A DNA stretch of 64,000 nt from Pholiota molesta (lineage: Eukaryota > Basidiomycota > Agaricomycetes > Agaricales > Strophariaceae), in assembly GCA_014925825.1 (NCBI GenBank), contig JACGCK010000002.1, positions 558,001 to 622,000 of the forward strand, read 5' to 3'. Both the position numbers and the translations under genes were made by a program. Shown here piece by piece: positions 61,127 through 64,000 of this stretch. The notes under the pieces were generated by a model that saw only the letters and a program-made list of their open reading frames with translations, made no database searches and had not been told where the DNA came from. The stretch's first letter is position 1, and the number at the start of each line of letters is the position of its first letter.

Positions 61127-62431
61127 AAGTGTGGTGGAAGGGTGTAGTCTCGACGAACTTTTCTTCTGGTGTTTGGTCTCTGTTGCTTTGGCTTTCGGGG
61201 TTGGTGTGAAGAGTCACTATATGTTGATGTCTGTCTTGCTTCTTCTGCTGTTTTCCTATTTCTTCCATGTATTGAGTGTGGCTGCGTTGGCTTCAACGTC
61301 ACACACTCGTACGTGCACACGGCGTGCACGCTGCTTTATGTTGTGCCACCTGGTTGGGTTTCGTGTGCCGCTTTCGCCGCTGTCTTAATTTGCCCCGGGT
61401 CTTCGTCGTTCTCCTGCTATATTGGTTTCTCTCGTCGCTTCAGCTTTGGTTCCATGTGCATTGTATTTCATCTGTGCGTCTCTCCATCTCCATCATTTCA
61501 CCATGCCGTCCTTTTTTTATTCTTCTTTCCCCTTCACAAGTGTACCATACTGTACTAGCATAGACTCGCTGTCCATTCATACCAGGCCTCTATCTGCACA
61601 CACATCCATACCCCGTCCCCATCCCCGTTATGTCTTGGAGCTGTTATGCATACTACATGTGCTGGCTCTGCATCTGAACTCTACTACATAGACGTGGGGG
61701 AGGCACGCGCTTTACGGCGCGTGCCTCCTCCTTCCCCTCCCACCTTTCCTTCACCAAGTATTACTGCTACTTCCCTCTTTCCTTGTCCCGCCTACCCCCT
61801 TATTGCGCTGAATTCTCCTGCTGTTCGCTCTTTGATATTTTTGTAATACTTGGTTATAATAGAGTTGCACGGGCCCCTATGTGCTTTGAACCCCTCAAAG
61901 GATATTTTTGTCGTCGTATTCAGACTGTAGCCTGCTGAGAAAAACCTTCGATCTATACAATCGTGTGATCATGAGAGGCGGGGGCGGAGGAGGTGTTGTA
62001 AGGTGTAAATCAATTTTAAGTATCATGATCCAGGATCAGCACCAATTATGTAAGTTGACGAGCGCTACCGATGTATGACAGTCGGATGACTAGGACGAAA
62101 ACAAAAATTGGCATTGAATCGTACATATGATTGGAAAATGCCTGGATTATCATCTGATTGAAATCTACTGAGACAGAGTTTGCCAAGTTGCGAACAGCTG
62201 AGCTACCTTTGGAAATCTGACTCCTGATTTGTTCGGACGCGGGACTGCGGGACCGCACAAGGGCTAGATAAAAACCTCGCCAAATTCGATCTCACCCATA
62301 GTCTTGCCGCGACACCTACACCTTAAACTACTGACCTTCGAGATCCGACCCCTTCCCAGAAAATTCAATCACAACCCCATCAGTCCAACATCAGTCAAGC
62401 TATTTTAGCCAAAAAACCCCCAATACTGGAA
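61127..62431. other. 3' flank, hairpin and promoter of the kinase-like gene
   Basis: T-rich and GT-rich 3' flank of the coiled-coil gene, a strong hairpin at 61699-61728, then AT-rich sequence and a C/A-rich leader before ATG 62432. No gene is supported. Confidence 0.5.
61699..61728. repeat. Perfect 12-bp inverted repeat (hairpin)
   Basis: Arms GGAGGCACGCGC (61699-61710) and GCGCGTGCCTCC (61717-61728) flank a TTTACG loop. As RNA this would form a very stable, GC-rich stem. It lies about 570 bp downstream of the coiled-coil gene stop, possibly within its 3' UTR. Confidence 0.85.
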
Positions 62432-63816
62432 ATGAGCGCCGCATCTTTACCGCACCAGAGCGACGACGCGCCCAGTGCCGACGGACTGGATCTCTCCACG
62501 GTGGAAGGCGTGCGTGCGTACCTCGCAGAAACCGCGTTCGCGAGCGCCGACATCGCGCCGCTTTCTGGCGGGACGGCAAACTATGTATTTCGCCTGCGCC
62601 TGTCGGTGCCGCATGAAGGGAAAGAGACGCTCGTGTTTAAGCATGCCAAACCGTATGTGAAGGACTACCAGGATCTTGCATTCGATCTGGGGCGTCAGGT
62701 GCGGATGTTTTCCCTTCTTGTTGTATTCAGTTCTAGAAGGGCGTTTTTGTTCTCCATTTGCGTTTTAGCGTTGGGTTTTGAGTTGGTTGTGCTAAATGGG
62801 CTTCTTTGTGTTTTATTTTTTTGGCCATTGTATTGCTCACTGGATTTCAGGGATGTAACTGATGCTTGTGATGTATTTGTACAGTTCTACGAAGTCGAGG
62901 CGCTGAGGCGGGTGCGTAAGTGGCTTCCCGGCGATTCGGTGTCACTGTACCCGAGGTGTTTCTCTTCGACGAAGAAGCACATGCCATCATCATGGAGGAC
63001 ACAGGGGCGGCCGCCGTTGACCTCAAGACCTTCATGAAGACAGGCAACCCGTCCGGGGATCTCGCAGCACACATTGGGAGTGCCCTCGGGACGTTTCTAG
63101 GTGGGATGCACCGGTGGGGCAAGGAAATCCGGAACTTTGCGACGCGATGAAGGGGAATGACCAGGCCAAGAAGATGACGGCGTGGGCGTTTTATGGAAGA
63201 ATTGCTTCTACTTTGACGGGACAGCACAATCTGCCAAAGCTACAGGACCCGCCGCTGGAAGTTGATGCCAAGGATCTGGAGGTTATAAAGAAGATAGAGG
63301 AAGAGACGACCAAAGCGTGTCTTGAGATCGAGGATCAGGTAGGTGGTCTTATGTCTTCAAAAAGCCTGAAACTCATTAATCTAGTTTGTTATGGGTGACT
63401 TCTGGCCAGGAAACGTGTTGGTGCTATCAGACGCGCAGGGCCGTTTGGAACGCCTCTATGTCATTGATTGGGAGCTGTCCAAAGCTGGGTTGCCCGGCGT
63501 GGAAATTGGACAGTTCTGCGCTGAGATGCATATGCTGAGGAGGTGCATTCCCGACGTTTGCAAAGAGACAGCTTCGCTCGTATTAGATAATTTCTTTAGA
63601 GAGTACAGGAAGGCACAGGGCTCGGGTGACGTCGATGTCGCGCGACAGACGCTGGTACGGTGGGGCACGCATATGGTGATTCTGGGGGCGCGGGTGGACT
63701 GGGGTGGGAAGGAGCTGTCGCGCGAGCTTGTGCTAGAGGGCGCGCGGATGCTAGTGGAGGGAGAGACGTGTACTGTGGAGAGGCTAGAGCAGAGTGTTGT
63801 GGCGGGGCTGTTGTAA
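62432..63816 (+). CDS. APH-family (aminoglycoside phosphotransferase-like) kinase-fold protein
   Basis: ATG 62432 starts MSAASLPHQSDDAPSADGLD. The ATP-binding region shows LSGGTANYVFRLRL and LVFKHAKPYVKDYQDLAF. After an intron (62698-62883) comes FYEVEALRRVRKWLPGD, then VTVPEVFLFDEEAHAIIMED. The catalytic loop is VMGDFWPGNVLVLSDAQ, with the Asp and Asn of the family, and the metal-binding loop is LYVIDWELSKAG. The final helical part ends at 63816. Such kinase folds act on small molecules; the substrate is unknown. Two frame breaks, GG 62938-62939 and GG 63123-63124, are each repaired by one base and would then read VTVPEVF and NPELCDAMKGND in one frame. The last intron is about 63339-63384. 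Confidence 0.78.
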
Positions 63817-63901
63817 GTAGAGATGTCCTTATTTGGCACAATCCGAACTCCGACCGTGATAGGTCGTCTGCAGCGCGGGCGGTTTGTGAATTGAGGAAAG
63901 C

Positions 63902-64000
63902 ATGGCGTCGAGTCCGACCAAGCTCTATCTCCCACACACCCTCCCCTATCCCATCAAGATCATATCTATCGACGCACCCACAAACGCCAGCGTACAGCGC
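63902..64000 (+). CDS. Start of a gene resembling RNA polymerase II CTD phosphatase Fcp1 (cut by the window edge)
   Basis: ATG 63902 opens 33 codons: MASSPTKLYLPHTLPYPIKI, then ISIDAPTNASVQR. The pattern LP-YPI-hydrophobic followed by a polar VQRG-like turn resembles the biotinyl/lipoyl-like N-terminal domain of fungal Fcp1. With so few residues this is a suggestion only. Confidence 0.4.
   Translation, partial: MASSPTKLYLPHTLPYPIKIISIDAPTNASVQR

Noticed and set aside
1..64000. Secondary-metabolite cluster, CRISPR array, tRNA or rRNA genes, or integrated virus
   Set aside because: No synthase domains, spacer arrays, tRNA arms, rRNA blocks or viral replication genes were recognised by eye. 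Short tRNAs could be missed without a covariance search.

Overview
This window looks like nuclear DNA of a filamentous basidiomycete, most likely an Agaricomycete (mushroom-forming fungus). Genes sit on both strands and are cut by many introns of about 45-70 nt with GTRNGT-type donors. Recognisable genes are typical fungal ones: POM152, a class IV chitin synthase, a WHI2-like BTB protein, a fungal CorA-type transporter, FAS1 and F-box proteins. No rRNA, tRNA, CRISPR array or complete transposon was recognised.

Layout. 0-13 kb: 5' end of RAV1 (-), a five-domain FAS1 membrane protein (+), the mitochondrial carnitine/acylcarnitine carrier CRC1 (+), mitochondrial N-acetylglutamate synthase ARG2 (-), an F-box protein (-) and cytosolic inorganic pyrophosphatase (-). 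13-24 kb: POM152 (-), a pseudo-RNase III/dsRBD protein (+), a tail-anchored thioredoxin (-) facing a CorA-like Mg2+ transporter (+). 24-33 kb: a very large low-complexity Ser/Pro/Gly protein (+) and a SEC14-like lipid-transfer protein (-). 33-46.5 kb: class IV chitin synthase (+), WHI2-like protein (+), an RS-rich unknown (+) and a small secreted tandem-repeat protein (-). 46.5-64 kb: RNase H1 (+), a gene-poor stretch with a GC island and a 26-nt inverted repeat pair, a SIKE-family coiled-coil protein (+), an F-box/LRR-like protein (+), a multi-pass unknown (+), a 3.4-kb gene-free stretch, a coiled-coil unknown (+), an APH-like kinase (+) and the first codons of an FCP1-like gene (+).

The most pervasive oddity is technical or evolutionary. 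About twenty conserved reading frames break and resume as if exactly one base were missing, usually in a short homopolymer. The breaks hit about ten genes, including housekeeping ones (ARG2, POM152, chitin synthase, SEC14). I read this as residual single-base deletions in the assembly rather than pseudogenes, and gene spans below bridge those breaks. I did not find a convincing undescribed multi-gene system. The best biological leads are the secreted tandem-repeat protein, the inverted repeat pair around the GC island, the RNase III-like protein with an altered catalytic motif, the carrier whose first coding exon is only the start codon, and a strong 12-bp hairpin downstream of the coiled-coil gene.
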